Part shown: piece by piece, positions 41,169 through 49,629 of the stretch | How the letters are laid out: each line of letters starts with the position of its first letter | Numbering within the stretch: the stretch's first letter is position 1 | DNA from: Fructilactobacillus carniphilus | GTDB lineage: Bacteria > Bacillota > Bacilli > Lactobacillales > Lactobacillaceae | Direction of reading: 5' to 3' | Assembly: GCF_024029675.1 (NCBI RefSeq) | Contig: NZ_CP097121.1 | Location: 1,178,001 to 1,242,000, forward strand | Length of the DNA stretch: 64,000 nt | Position numbers and translations under genes: made by a program | Notes under the pieces: generated by a model | Seen by the model: the letters and a program-made list of their open reading frames with translations, nothing else | Told to the model about the DNA's origin: nothing | Database searches by the model: none

Positions 41169-41317
41169 TTTGTTTTCTCCTTTAAGATTTAAATCAAATC
41201 ATCACTCTTAATTGTACACAATTTTCGGATTGTCCGTAACCATTTTGTTTCTCAGCAAGCAAAATTTGCCGTATAATGATATTTTAGTAATTAATTTTCT
41301 GTAAGCGAGGAGTCAGT

Positions 41318-42511
41318 ATGAGTAAAGAAAATCAACGAGCCATTTATATTATCATTGCGGCCAACTTCATCATCTGTTTGGGATGGAGTTTAGTGATTCC
41401 TGTCGAGCCCTTCATCAAAACGGAGTACCATTTAACGGCGGGTGAAATGGGGATGATGACCTCCCTGTTTGCTTTTACCCAGTTTCTCTTTTCCCCCATC
41501 GTCGGCCGGCTTTCCGACCGCATCGGCCGGGTTCCCATTCTAACCGCCGGTCTCCTACTCTATGCCTTTTCCGAGTTCCTCTTTGCGCTGGCGGGTTCGT
41601 TACTGTGGTTTGACCTTTCCCGTTTAATTGGTGGAATTTCTGCTGCCATGGTGGGAACCACCTCGATGGCACTGGCCGCCGACCTTTCGAGCGAGCGCGA
41701 ACGAGCCCGGGTCATCGGTTGGATTTCTGCCGCCTTTAGTGGAGGATTGATCATCGGACCCGGACTAGGGGGCGTGCTTGCGAACCTCAGTTACAAAACT
41801 CCGTTCTGGTTTGCCGGCGTGTCTGGAATCATAGCAGCCCTCGTGTTTGTCGTTGGAATTCCAAGTCACCTCAAAGAACATAGCCACGGCAACGTGGTGG
41901 ATGGGGTTGCAATTACAGATAAGGGACTCAAACGTCTGTTAAATAAATCGATTGTGACCCTCTTTTTCATGATTCTGGTTTCCTCATTTGGACTCGCCGG
42001 ATTTGAAAGTATCTACACCCTCTATGTCCACCAAGTCTTCAACTTCTCCCTGAACCAAATCGCCCTCGTCTTAATTCTAAACGGAATTTTCTCCCTCATC
42101 TTACAAGTGGTACTGTTCGATCGATTAGTCAGCTGGGTCGGTGAAATTGGGCTTACCCGGATTTGCTTTTTGATTAGCATGGCCGGGATCATCTGGATGA
42201 TTTTCGCTCACACTGCCGTTGAAGTTATCATTGCTACCTTGCTAATCTTTTGTGCCTTCGACGTGCTTCGACCCGCGATTACCACCCTCTTGACCCGATT
42301 TGGTAAAAACAATCAGGGTCTGATTAATGGAGTTAATATGTCTCTCACGAGCATCGGTAACATTGCTGGTCCCATCTTTGCGGGAACGTTAATGGATAAA
42401 AACCCGAGCCTCCCATACTTGATTGTCGCCATCATTATGTTCTGCTCGGCTTTAATCACCTGGGTGGTCAGTTACGAAATGAAAACTGATCAGCAGGTTC
42501 GTAGTAATTAA
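41318..42511 (+). CDS. MFS efflux transporter
   Basis: A 397-aa, 12-helix major facilitator of the multidrug/tetracycline-type DHA1 group. It has the loop 2-3 motif GRLSDRIGRVP and the motif-C-like GLIIGPGLGGVLA at helix 5, typical of antiporters. Substrate unknown. A GAGGAG site precedes the start and a terminator follows; the gene is divergent from pepN. Confidence 0.88.
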   Translation: MSKENQRAIYIIIAANFIICLGWSLVIPVEPFIKTEYHLTAGEMGMMTSLFAFTQFLFSPIVGRLSDRIGRVPILTAGLLLYAFSEFLFALAGSLLWFDLSRLIGGISAAMVGTTSMALAADLSSERERARVIGWISAAFSGGLIIGPGLGGVLANLSYKTPFWFAGVSGIIAALVFVVGIPSHLKEHSHGNVVDGVAITDKGLKRLLNKSIVTLFFMILVSSFGLAGFESIYTLYVHQVFNFSLNQIALVLILNGIFSLILQVVLFDRLVSWVGEIGLTRICFLISMAGIIWMIFAHTAVEVIIATLLIFCAFDVLRPAITTLLTRFGKNNQGLINGVNMSLTSIGNIAGPIFAGTLMDKNPSLPYLIVAIIMFCSALITWVVSYEMKTDQQVRSN

Positions 42512-42517
42512 ATCGTT

Positions 42518-42554
42518 AAAAAAGACCTTTCCAGTCAGGAAAGGTCTTTTTTAT
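42518..42554 (+). terminator. Terminator of the MFS efflux gene
   Basis: AAAAAAGACCTTTCC pairs with GGAAAGGTCTTTTTT around AGTCA. Confidence 0.9.
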
Positions 42555-42565
42555 AATCATTCAAT

Positions 42566-42724
42566 TTACTTGTGGTGCTCTAAGGCACAGGCAATACTGT
42601 GGGCCAACATTCCAAAGATCATCATGTACATCGCTACCATCATTCCCATTTCGTTGGGCATCATCACGAAAACCACTAACGTAATGACCCAGAAAAGGGA
42701 TAGCAACCAGTAAAATAACTTCAT
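42566..42724 (-). CDS. Small methionine-rich membrane protein
   Basis: A 52-aa frame starting MKLFYWLLSLFWVITLVVF. It continues with a Met-rich second helix (MPNEMGMMVAMYMMIFGML) and ends CALEHHK. Two helices with a short loop and a perfect GGAGG site seven bases upstream support translation. No known family is recognised. Met, Cys and the final His pair could bind metal, but that is speculation. It lies between a convergent MFS gene and a TauE gene. Confidence 0.7.
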   Translation of the reverse strand: MKLFYWLLSLFWVITLVVFVMMPNEMGMMVAMYMMIFGMLAHSIACALEHHK

Positions 42725-42771
42725 CAGGAAACCTCCTTGCTCAGTTTATTGACATTCTAACATAATTCATT

Positions 42772-43554
42772 TTAAAAGTAAGCCTTGACAAATAAGTCAC
42801 CGGCGAGTAAGAAGGCCGCAATGGCAATCAAAATCCGAAGCAACTTGATGTTAACGTGCCGCACAATCTTAGGACCACAAAAGCCACCAATTAACAGGCC
42901 AATTCCCAGTGGTAACACAGCATGCCAAGCGACCGTGGTGGTCATGATAAAGTACGCTGACGAGCAAATGTTACAAGCAAAGGTCATCACATTTTTAACG
43001 GCGTTGTATTTCGCAAAACTTTCCCGGGTAATCACCGCTAAAATAGCTAAGAGAACCACTCCACCGGCAGCGCCAAAGTAACCAAGGTAGCCACCCACCA
43101 GGACAATCCCAAGGTAACTAGCTAGGGTTAAAACTTTATGCCGAGTCGGATGCATTTCAGCTTGGCGTAATCGTTCCTCTTCTTTGAGTTCCTTCCCACG
43201 ACCCGAAAGTAGCAACATCACTCCGGCGACCAGGATGAAGAACGGCACGATTTTTTCAAAGGTTGAGGCTGGCGCTACCAGTAACAGCGCACTCCCGCTC
43301 ACACTCCCAATGACGGCTAAAATGGTATAGCCAAGAGCACGGTGCCACTGTCCATGCAACTCCTTTAACGATGCTGGAATCGCACCAACTCCCGTAAAAA
43401 TTAACGAAACCGTGTTGGTAACATTCGCAATTACCGGCGGAATTCCGACCATCAGCAGCGCTGGATAGGAGGCAATCGACGCCAATCCAGCAATCGTAGC
43501 CATCAAACCGGCGACAATCCCCGCTGCGATTAAAAAGATAAATTGTAAAACCAT
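42772..43554 (-). CDS. TauE/SafE-family sulfite/anion permease
   Basis: A 260-aa membrane protein with about eight helices. The N-terminal repeat FLIAAGIVAGLMATIAGLAS and the second-half repeat GYLGYFGAAGGVVLLAIL are the twofold pattern of the TauE/SafE family. Members export sulfite, sulfoacetate or similar organic anions; this substrate is unknown. Single gene. Confidence 0.88.
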   Translation of the reverse strand: MVLQFIFLIAAGIVAGLMATIAGLASIASYPALLMVGIPPVIANVTNTVSLIFTGVGAIPASLKELHGQWHRALGYTILAVIGSVSGSALLLVAPASTFEKIVPFFILVAGVMLLLSGRGKELKEEERLRQAEMHPTRHKVLTLASYLGIVLVGGYLGYFGAAGGVVLLAILAVITRESFAKYNAVKNVMTFACNICSSAYFIMTTTVAWHAVLPLGIGLLIGGFCGPKIVRHVNIKLLRILIAIAAFLLAGDLFVKAYF

Positions 43555-43906
43555 CTAGATTTAGACCCCTTTTTAAAATTTGAATGAACGTTTACTGGTT
43601 TCAATTATAGTATAAATAAAGGGATGGCGAACGTCGTATTCTAAAAAGACCATCTTACTGCGAATGGTTCTTAACTTTTAGTTCAGCTTAACCAGTATTT
43701 CGTTAGGTGACCCGCAGTTGCGGTTGCAGATGATAGGTCACCATGATTAACATATAAAAAAATTTCCTTGCCAGTCATCAGACCCTAGAAAATTTTAATA
43801 TGCTTTAAAACTTATAATGCTAAATATATAAAAACGAAATTATCGACGTACTGATAAAAATAATTATATAGTAATTTTAGGTTACATTTATGTTATTAAG
43901 CCAACC
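43555..43906. other. Gene-free AT-rich stretch with a hairpin
   Basis: It holds the upstream region of the TauE gene (TATAAT-like at about 43605-43610 on the minus strand). A hairpin GGTGACC/GGTCACC (43706-43712 and 43736-43742) with a second GC-rich pairing inside is also present. No reading frame with a ribosome site was seen. Confidence 0.4.
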
Positions 43907-43943
43907 AAAAAACGCTTCCCAATTAAATTGAGAAGCGTTTTTA
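43907..43943 (-). terminator. Terminator of pox
   Basis: AAAAACGCTTCTCAATT pairs with AATTGGGAAGCGTTTTTT on the minus strand. Confidence 0.9.
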
Positions 43944-43962
43944 GATTTTAGGAGTTAGCTAA

Positions 43963-45783
43963 TTAAAGTTGAACGCCAAATTCATCAAAGTAGTGTTGTA
44001 ACGGTAAGAGGTTTTCTCCTCCGTAGATGGCGAATAATTCTTCAATCGTCTTAGCTTGTTGATCTGATTTGTCAATCCGGTAGTTAGGACTAACCGTTTC
44101 AGAAACCTTGCCGTCTTCAATCTTAACCACTAAGTCTTCCACCGGTAAGGCCCGGTTGTCGTTGATGACAATGTCAATCAAGAATGGACGACCAGCTTTA
44201 ACAGCTTCATTAGCTTGGTCAAAGGCAGCTGACAATTCAGCGAAGTTAGTTACTCGAACAGCGTCTAAGCCCATGGCTTTAGCAATTCCAGCAAAGTCTT
44301 GTGTTTGTAAGTCTAAGCCGAAGTATTGCATAGCAATGTCTTCTTGTTCACCCTTAATGAAGCTCAGGTCACCATTTTGGGTCACAATGTTGATAATTGG
44401 TAATTTGTACTTAACTTCCGTAACTAAGTCTTGCATAACCATTGACAAAGCACCGTCACCAGCAATGTTGAAGACTTGCTTGTCGGGTTCGTCTAGTTTA
44501 GCAGCAATAGCACCTGGAACCCCAGATCCCATCGTAGCAAACAAGGCGGAGATAACCCACTTCATTTGGTCGTTAAAGTTGAGGTATCTGAAGGAACTAA
44601 TAATGTTATCACCAACGTCAATGGAGTAAATAGCATCTGGTTCGGCAATTCGGTTAATTTGTTTGTAAACTTGAGCAGGAGTTAAGCTATCTGACTCACT
44701 GTCCATAATCTTCTTGATGTATTCTTTCCAGTTTTGCATGTCAGCAACAGCTGCTTTGAAGAATGGACTTTCTGGAGCCGGTTCTGATTGGGCCAAAGCC
44801 TTTTCCACGAACTTCGTAGCGTCAGACCAGATGGCTAAATCTGGAACGTGGTGCCGACCTAACTGAATCGTGTTGTTATCAACTTGGATGTACTTGAATT
44901 CGTGACTAGCGTAAACGCTGTTCGCGAAGGCAAAGTCACCACCAATGGCAATCACTAAGTCAGCAGATGCTAAGATTTCATCAGCAGCCTTAGAAGCAGC
45001 CCGGTTAGCAGTTCCGATGTTTCCTTCGTAAGCTTTGTCAACGTAACCTTGAGCCAAACCATCCATGATTAACGGAACTTGTAACTTCTTGGAAAGTTCG
45101 ATTAACTTGTCGCCACCGTTTTTGATTCCACGACCAACGTGGATTACGGGACGTTTAGCATCCTTCACCATTGCTAAGAAGTCGTTCACTTCTTCGCCAG
45201 TAGCAACTGGCTCTGGAGCTGGTTTAGCGTAAGTTGGAGCAGCTGAATCGTAACGAACGTCTGGAATTTCTGCAAAGCCAAAGTCGTTTGGAATGACAAC
45301 CACTGCAACCCCCTTGTTAGCGTAAGCAGCGTGAATGGCTTGATCCACAACGTGTGGCAAGCTTTCCGGAGTCATTACTACTCGATCGTAAACAGAAACA
45401 TCTTCAAACATTGGTACTTCTGGGAATTCCTGGAAGTAGTCGTAGTTCATGTTGTTATGTGCAACTTGACCAACGATGGCCAAAACGGGAACCTTGTCTT
45501 CCTTAGCATCGTATAAACCGTTTAACATGTTAACGGCACCAGGACCGGCAGAACCGAAAGCAACACCAATGTGACCAGTTAATTTAGCGTGCGCAGCAGC
45601 AGCTAAAGCCCCGACTTGTTCGTGCCGAATTTGAATGTAATTGATGTTGTCCTTTTCTACATCCAAAGCGTGTAGAGTTGAGTTAATGGAACCACCAGGG
45701 TAACCATAAACATCTTTAACTCCATAGGCTTCTAAAACCTTCACCATGGCAACTGCAGCAGGAATCTTGTTTACATCTTTCAT
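43963..45783 (-). CDS. pox: Pyruvate oxidase
   Basis: Oxidises pyruvate with phosphate and oxygen to acetyl phosphate, CO2 and hydrogen peroxide. The 606-aa TPP/FAD enzyme shows the catalytic Glu55 in IRHEQVGALA. It has the TPP motif GDGALSM, ending in NIVTQNGDLSF. The overall POX pattern (VYGYPGGSINS, FGSAGPGAVNMLNGLYDA) is present. I chose ATG at 45783 with GGAGG eight bases upstream, 13 codons inside the longest frame. Acetyl phosphate gives ATP via acetate kinase; the catalase at 19-21 kb would remove the peroxide. It is under a cre box. Confidence 0.95.
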   Translation of the reverse strand: MKDVNKIPAAVAMVKVLEAYGVKDVYGYPGGSINSTLHALDVEKDNINYIQIRHEQVGALAAAAHAKLTGHIGVAFGSAGPGAVNMLNGLYDAKEDKVPVLAIVGQVAHNNMNYDYFQEFPEVPMFEDVSVYDRVVMTPESLPHVVDQAIHAAYANKGVAVVVIPNDFGFAEIPDVRYDSAAPTYAKPAPEPVATGEEVNDFLAMVKDAKRPVIHVGRGIKNGGDKLIELSKKLQVPLIMDGLAQGYVDKAYEGNIGTANRAASKAADEILASADLVIAIGGDFAFANSVYASHEFKYIQVDNNTIQLGRHHVPDLAIWSDATKFVEKALAQSEPAPESPFFKAAVADMQNWKEYIKKIMDSESDSLTPAQVYKQINRIAEPDAIYSIDVGDNIISSFRYLNFNDQMKWVISALFATMGSGVPGAIAAKLDEPDKQVFNIAGDGALSMVMQDLVTEVKYKLPIINIVTQNGDLSFIKGEQEDIAMQYFGLDLQTQDFAGIAKAMGLDAVRVTNFAELSAAFDQANEAVKAGRPFLIDIVINDNRALPVEDLVVKIEDGKVSETVSPNYRIDKSDQQAKTIEELFAIYGGENLLPLQHYFDEFGVQL

Positions 45784-45809
45784 AATCTTTACCTCCATTT
45801 CATATCCTA

Positions 45810-45838
45810 ATCTTAGCACCACTTGAAAACGCTTTCAA
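45810..45838 (-). promoter_or_regulatory. pox promoter overlapped by a perfect CcpA cre box
   Basis: TTGAAA (45833-45838) and TAAGAT (45810-45815) on the minus strand are 17 bases apart. TGAAAACGCTTTCA (45824-45837, plus strand) matches all 14 positions of the cre consensus and covers the -35, so repression by CcpA on good sugars is expected. Confidence 0.88.
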
Positions 45839-45877
45839 GAGTTAAACCCATTTTTTTCAAATTTTTTTGGTTCTTAT

Positions 45878-45909
45878 ATAAAAAAAGCCAGCTTTCCTTC
45901 AGCTGGCTA
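45878..45909 (-). terminator. Terminator of the YibE/F operon
   Basis: AGCCAGCTGAAGG with AAAGCTGGCT pairs on the minus strand, then seven T; it overlaps the last stop codon. Confidence 0.9.
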
Positions 45910-46668
45910 ATTTTTTTGCAATTTACGGTGTTTTTGATGGAGTAGCAATCCAATGGTGACGGGAATTGTAAGGATAACTCCAATGGATGAGATAATCGTC
46001 ATGATGAACTCGGACACAAAAATTTTATCGTTGAGCACCATTCCCAAGGTGTAATGCAACCGAGCAAACCAAATGAATAAGCCAATCAGTTCACCGTAAA
46101 AACCGAAAAAGAGGGTATTGAAGGCCGTTCCCACAATTTCTTGGCCGACCCGCATCCCGGTTTGTTTTAACTTCTGATCGCTAATCTTAGCGTCATGATC
46201 TTCTAATTCGACTAACCCGGTAGCCACCGCTACGGCTGCTTCCGCCACGGCTCCCAGACAACTCAAAATCGTCATGGCACAGGAAACGTCTAAAAAGCGA
46301 ACCCCGAGTTGTAAAGACATTCCCTCCATGTCTTCCGTATTTTCTACGCCAAAACCTTGGACCTGCGCCCAGTGTTCCACGGGAATGATTAACAGAATGA
46401 CTAAGCCCACCACGATTAAAGAAGTGACAAACGCAATGTCAGCGTTGCGTCCCTGTTGGTTCCCAAAGTAAATTGAAACCACCAAAATGATAACGGCGTT
46501 ACAGAGCGTTACCACTAAGTATGGAATGCCCCAGGAAATCAGAACCACGGAAAGAAACACAACCGCAAAGTTAAATAGCAAGCCGAGAAACGAAACCAGT
46601 CCCTGGCGTCCACCGGCCAGCAGCATCGCTCCCAGTAATACCAGGACTAAAACACTAATTGTACTCAT
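45907..46668 (-). CDS. YibE/F-like membrane protein
   Basis: A 253-aa integral membrane protein of about seven helices. The YibE/F core is recognisable around LQLGVRFLDVSCAMTILSCLGAVAEAAVAVATGLVEL. Its function is not established. The start overlaps the stop of the preceding YibE/F gene by four bases (ATGA), so the two are translated together and may form a heteromer. Confidence 0.85.
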   Translation of the reverse strand: MSTISVLVLVLLGAMLLAGGRQGLVSFLGLLFNFAVVFLSVVLISWGIPYLVVTLCNAVIILVVSIYFGNQQGRNADIAFVTSLIVVGLVILLIIPVEHWAQVQGFGVENTEDMEGMSLQLGVRFLDVSCAMTILSCLGAVAEAAVAVATGLVELEDHDAKISDQKLKQTGMRVGQEIVGTAFNTLFFGFYGELIGLFIWFARLHYTLGMVLNDKIFVSEFIMTIISSIGVILTIPVTIGLLLHQKHRKLQKN

Positions 46669-47783
46669 TTGAACACCTTCATTTCACAAATTCCACCGGC
46701 TAAGACTCCTGTAATCGGGACGGTTAGGGCAATTCCAATTCCACTAATTAAACTCTGAACAATTCCTAGCGACATAATCATGGAATACGAGTAACCCCAA
46801 CTGTTTCCGTTCTTTAAGAACAGAATCATCATGGGAAAAGTACTAGCCACAAAGATTAAAAAGAGCACGTTAATCAACGGACCCATGATGGAGCGACCAA
46901 TCTTTCTGGCATTGGCAAACAACTCCGCAAACCGCATCGTTGGCTTCTCGCGGTACACGGCAAAGACACTAGAAGTGATGTCCGCGGATAAATCCATGAT
47001 GGCTCCTAACGAACCAATCATACTGCCGGCAAAGAACAGCGGCAGTCGTTGTTGGGTCACGTAGTCCATCATTTCAAACTTCATCCCGCGCTGGTGGGTC
47101 AGACTTAAAACCAGCCAAGCAATGATGAGCGCCGCGGCGGTTCCCAAAATCGTGGCAATGATAGCCACCACTGTTTCTTTAGAGCGCCCAAAGATTAACA
47201 ACGCCGTGATAACCGTAAAGACCACGGCCAAGCCTGCAAACAGTACGAAGGGATTCCAATCCGTCCGGACGTCCAGTTCCACCACCATGAAGAACAGCAA
47301 CGCGTTCACCACTAAACTCAGCAACGCCATTGACCCGCGGAACTTAAGGATTAGTAACAACAAACTAACTGTAAGCCAGATTAGGAACACCACGACAGTA
47401 TCGCGCTTAAATCCGTTAATCAAACTGGAGGTATGGCGGTTCGTCCGCCCACTCAGGTGCAAAAAGACCTGTTGTCCCGGATGGTATTCCTGATCGGTGG
47501 CACTAGAACCAGAAAATTGATTTTGAATTTGCAACGTTTGCCCGCGTTTTTTTCCGTTCAAAATTTTCAGGGTGACCGTTTGGTTTTGCTGGTAATCCTG
47601 ATTGCGGAACTCATCAGTGGTCTTCATCCGCGGTCCGTTCTTCACCTGCTGGACCTCAGCCACCGTCTGACTGTATAACGGTGCATCATAGTGGGTAACC
47701 AAAATGGCCACCGCACCAACGATTAGAACCACCAACAGCCACCACCATTTCACCGTAACCTGGGGTTTAATTCTACGCATCAT
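46665..47783 (-). CDS. YibE/F-family membrane protein with extracellular domain
   Basis: A 372-aa protein. It has one N-terminal helix (about residues 14-30), a soluble outer domain (about 35-125) containing NGKKRGQTLQIQNQF, then about seven helices with the family core GSMIGSLGAIMDLSADITSSV. The role is unknown. It follows rlmH by 14 bases. A second in-frame ATG at 47780 is slightly better spaced from AAGG. Confidence 0.87.
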   Translation of the reverse strand: MMRRIKPQVTVKWWWLLVVLIVGAVAILVTHYDAPLYSQTVAEVQQVKNGPRMKTTDEFRNQDYQQNQTVTLKILNGKKRGQTLQIQNQFSGSSATDQEYHPGQQVFLHLSGRTNRHTSSLINGFKRDTVVVFLIWLTVSLLLLILKFRGSMALLSLVVNALLFFMVVELDVRTDWNPFVLFAGLAVVFTVITALLIFGRSKETVVAIIATILGTAAALIIAWLVLSLTHQRGMKFEMMDYVTQQRLPLFFAGSMIGSLGAIMDLSADITSSVFAVYREKPTMRFAELFANARKIGRSIMGPLINVLFLIFVASTFPMMILFLKNGNSWGYSYSMIMSLGIVQSLISGIGIALTVPITGVLAGGICEMKVFK

Positions 47784-47797
47784 GATTCCTTCTTTCC

Positions 47798-48277
47798 TTA
47801 TTTATGGTACGGACTGTTGCTATTAATCATAAAGGCCCGATAAATTTGCTCACAGAGCACTACCCGCATCAACTGATGTGGCAACGTGAATTTCCCAAAT
47901 GATAATTCCGCGTCAGCGCGTTGCAAAACGGCTGGGGATAATCCCAGTGATCCTCCAATGATAAAGGTTAAATCTGAATGGCCGTAGGTGGTTAAGCCCT
48001 TGATTTGTTGCGCGAATTCTTCCGAGGTTAGCTGTTGTCCGTTAATTGCTAAAGCAAACACGTATTCACGGTCGCCCACCTTGTCCAAGATTCGTTCCCC
48101 TTCCTTGCCCATCACCTGCTCCATCTCAGCGATGCTCAAAGATTCGGGAGCCTTTTCGTCGCGGACTTCAACTAGTGAAAATTTACAAAAACGAGAGAGG
48201 CGTTTGCGATACTCCGCAATAGCAGCTGCAAAGTATTTTTCTTTTAATTTTCCCACGACCACTAGTTTAATGTTCAT
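47798..48277 (-). CDS. rlmH: 23S rRNA pseudouridine-1915 N3-methyltransferase
   Basis: A 159-aa SPOUT methyltransferase acting on helix 69 of 23S rRNA. The start [16 protein letters not shown], the cofactor knot [15 protein letters not shown] and the tail [20 protein letters not shown] with SPYHK are family hallmarks. ATG at 48277 was chosen, with AAAGGA upstream. The DnaA-box stretch begins 22 bases before it. Confidence 0.96.
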   Translation of the reverse strand: MNIKLVVVGKLKEKYFAAAIAEYRKRLSRFCKFSLVEVRDEKAPESLSIAEMEQVMGKEGERILDKVGDREYVFALAINGQQLTSEEFAQQIKGLTTYGHSDLTFIIGGSLGLSPAVLQRADAELSFGKFTLPHQLMRVVLCEQIYRAFMINSNSPYHK

Positions 48278-48298
48278 AACTATCATCCTTTCAACAGT

Positions 48299-48610
48299 TT
48301 ATCCACAAAGTTATCCACAGAAAAATAAATTTTCCGCTGTTTTTCCTCAATTTTTCCCACCTGTGATTTCCGTAATTTTGTCAACAACTTTTTTAGTTAT
48401 CCACATTTTCAACAGCAACATCTGTTCGTTAACCCAGAAAAAAAGGTTGTGAAACGCTGGTATATCAACATTAAAAAATCAGCAAAAAATGTTCCTCAAA
48501 GTTATTAACAGACGCTGTGGATAACTTTTAACAACTTATGAACGAGCTCTAATTGCCATCACAACTGGATTTTCTTTTATCACCTAAACTTATCCACAAA
48601 GTTATCCACT
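48299..48610. other. DnaA-box cluster (origin-like element)
   Basis: Five perfect DnaA boxes TTATCCACA are present. Four are on the plus strand (48299-48307, 48311-48319, 48397-48405, 48590-48598) and one on the minus (48516-48524). A one-mismatch box lies at 48602-48610 and a weaker one at 48502-48510. Boxes 1-2 and the last two form tandem pairs with the same three-base spacer (AAG). The stretch is AT-rich and gene-free. DnaA binding is very likely; whether it starts replication is not shown. Confidence 0.8.
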
Positions 48611-48783
48611 AAAAGTTAATTCCAACTATCGCAGTGACTATTTTTCCCAAACTTTCAGCGCGTGAAACTTTTTTTGTTCGGTTTTATCCTAACGCAACAT
48701 TCACTTACTTAGTTCCTTTCTACCATATCATTTTTTACCCTAGTAACTGAGACCTGTGCCTAACGGTTACATTTTGAGCAAAT
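48611..48783. other. Remainder of the rlmH-walJ gap
   Basis: No gene or clear signal was seen here. The htrA gene often found between walJ and rlmH in related bacteria is absent. Confidence 0.5.
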
Positions 48784-48817
48784 AAAAAAGCACGGAGCAA
48801 TTACTGCTTTCGTGCTC
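48784..48817 (-). terminator. Terminator of the walRK operon
   Basis: GAGCACG pairs with CGTGCT on the minus strand around a 15-base loop with further pairing, then a T run. Confidence 0.8.
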
Positions 48818-48825
48818 AATTAATA

Positions 48826-49629
48826 TTAGAGATTCAGCAACGGGGAGGCTTTTTCCACGTCCGTATCAAACAACTGAAAGTCGTGACCCACCCCAAGCCC
48901 GTTATTTTTCATAATTGACGCCACTGTTAATCGAGCTAGTGCCTTGGTGTTATTGTGGTGACTTCGGTGCGCCAAAAAGATCCGTTTGGTCTTTAGACCC
49001 ATCACATCCATCAAAATTTCCGTACTATCCTGATTGGATAAGTGCCCGGTCGAGCTATTAATCCGGAGTTTCGTGGAATAGGAATAATCTCCGTTCATTA
49101 GCATCTCAGGGTCATAGTTACATTCAAAAAGATAGGCATCAGCGTTCCGAATTAACCCCGCCACGTGATCAGATACCGAACCGGTATCGGTAATAATCAC
49201 AAAACTTTTTCCGTTATGATGATAGTTATAAAACTGAGCGTGAGCCGCATCGTGAGCCACTGTGAAACTCTCAACGTCAAGATCACCCCATAGTTCCGTG
49301 GTATCTGGATCAAACACGTATTTCTGTTCCACCGGAATCTTCCCAATTTTGCCATCCATGGCGCGCCAGGTCTCTTCGTTCGCGTAAACGTTCATCCCGT
49401 ACTTACGGGCGAGAATTCCCACCCCCTTGGCATGGTCCGTGTGTTCGTGAGTAACCAGCATGGTATCAACATCAGCTAAATCCTTGCCAATCCCCTCCAT
49501 CAACCGTTTAATTCGGATTCCGGATAAGCCAGCGTCTTGGATAACTTTGTGCTGAGGCGTTTCAATGTAGGTACAATTACCGCCACTTCCACTCGACAAC
49601 ACGCTAATTTTAAAATCATCCGCACTCAT
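48826..49629 (-). CDS. walJ: Metallo-beta-lactamase-fold hydrolase WalJ/YycJ
   Basis: A 267-aa hydrolase of the WalRK operon. The metal motif THEHTDHAKGV is near residue 62, the N-terminal SSGSGGNCTYIE and ITDTGSVSD are conserved, and SSTGHLSN with the AHRSHHNN region supplies further ligands. It has been linked to coordinating cell division with replication or DNA repair; its substrate is unsettled. It overlaps yycI by one base. Confidence 0.94.
   Translation of the reverse strand: MSADDFKISVLSSGSGGNCTYIETPQHKVIQDAGLSGIRIKRLMEGIGKDLADVDTMLVTHEHTDHAKGVGILARKYGMNVYANEETWRAMDGKIGKIPVEQKYVFDPDTTELWGDLDVESFTVAHDAAHAQFYNYHHNGKSFVIITDTGSVSDHVAGLIRNADAYLFECNYDPEMLMNGDYSYSTKLRINSSTGHLSNQDSTEILMDVMGLKTKRIFLAHRSHHNNTKALARLTVASIMKNNGLGVGHDFQLFDTDVEKASPLLNL

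Noticed and set aside
48299..48610. DnaA-box cluster as the main replication origin
   Set aside because: Genes on both sides, including dnaB, rpsF and gyrA to the right, all read leftward. An origin here would put those genes head-on to the fork. The gyrA position places dnaA and the standard origin beyond the right edge.
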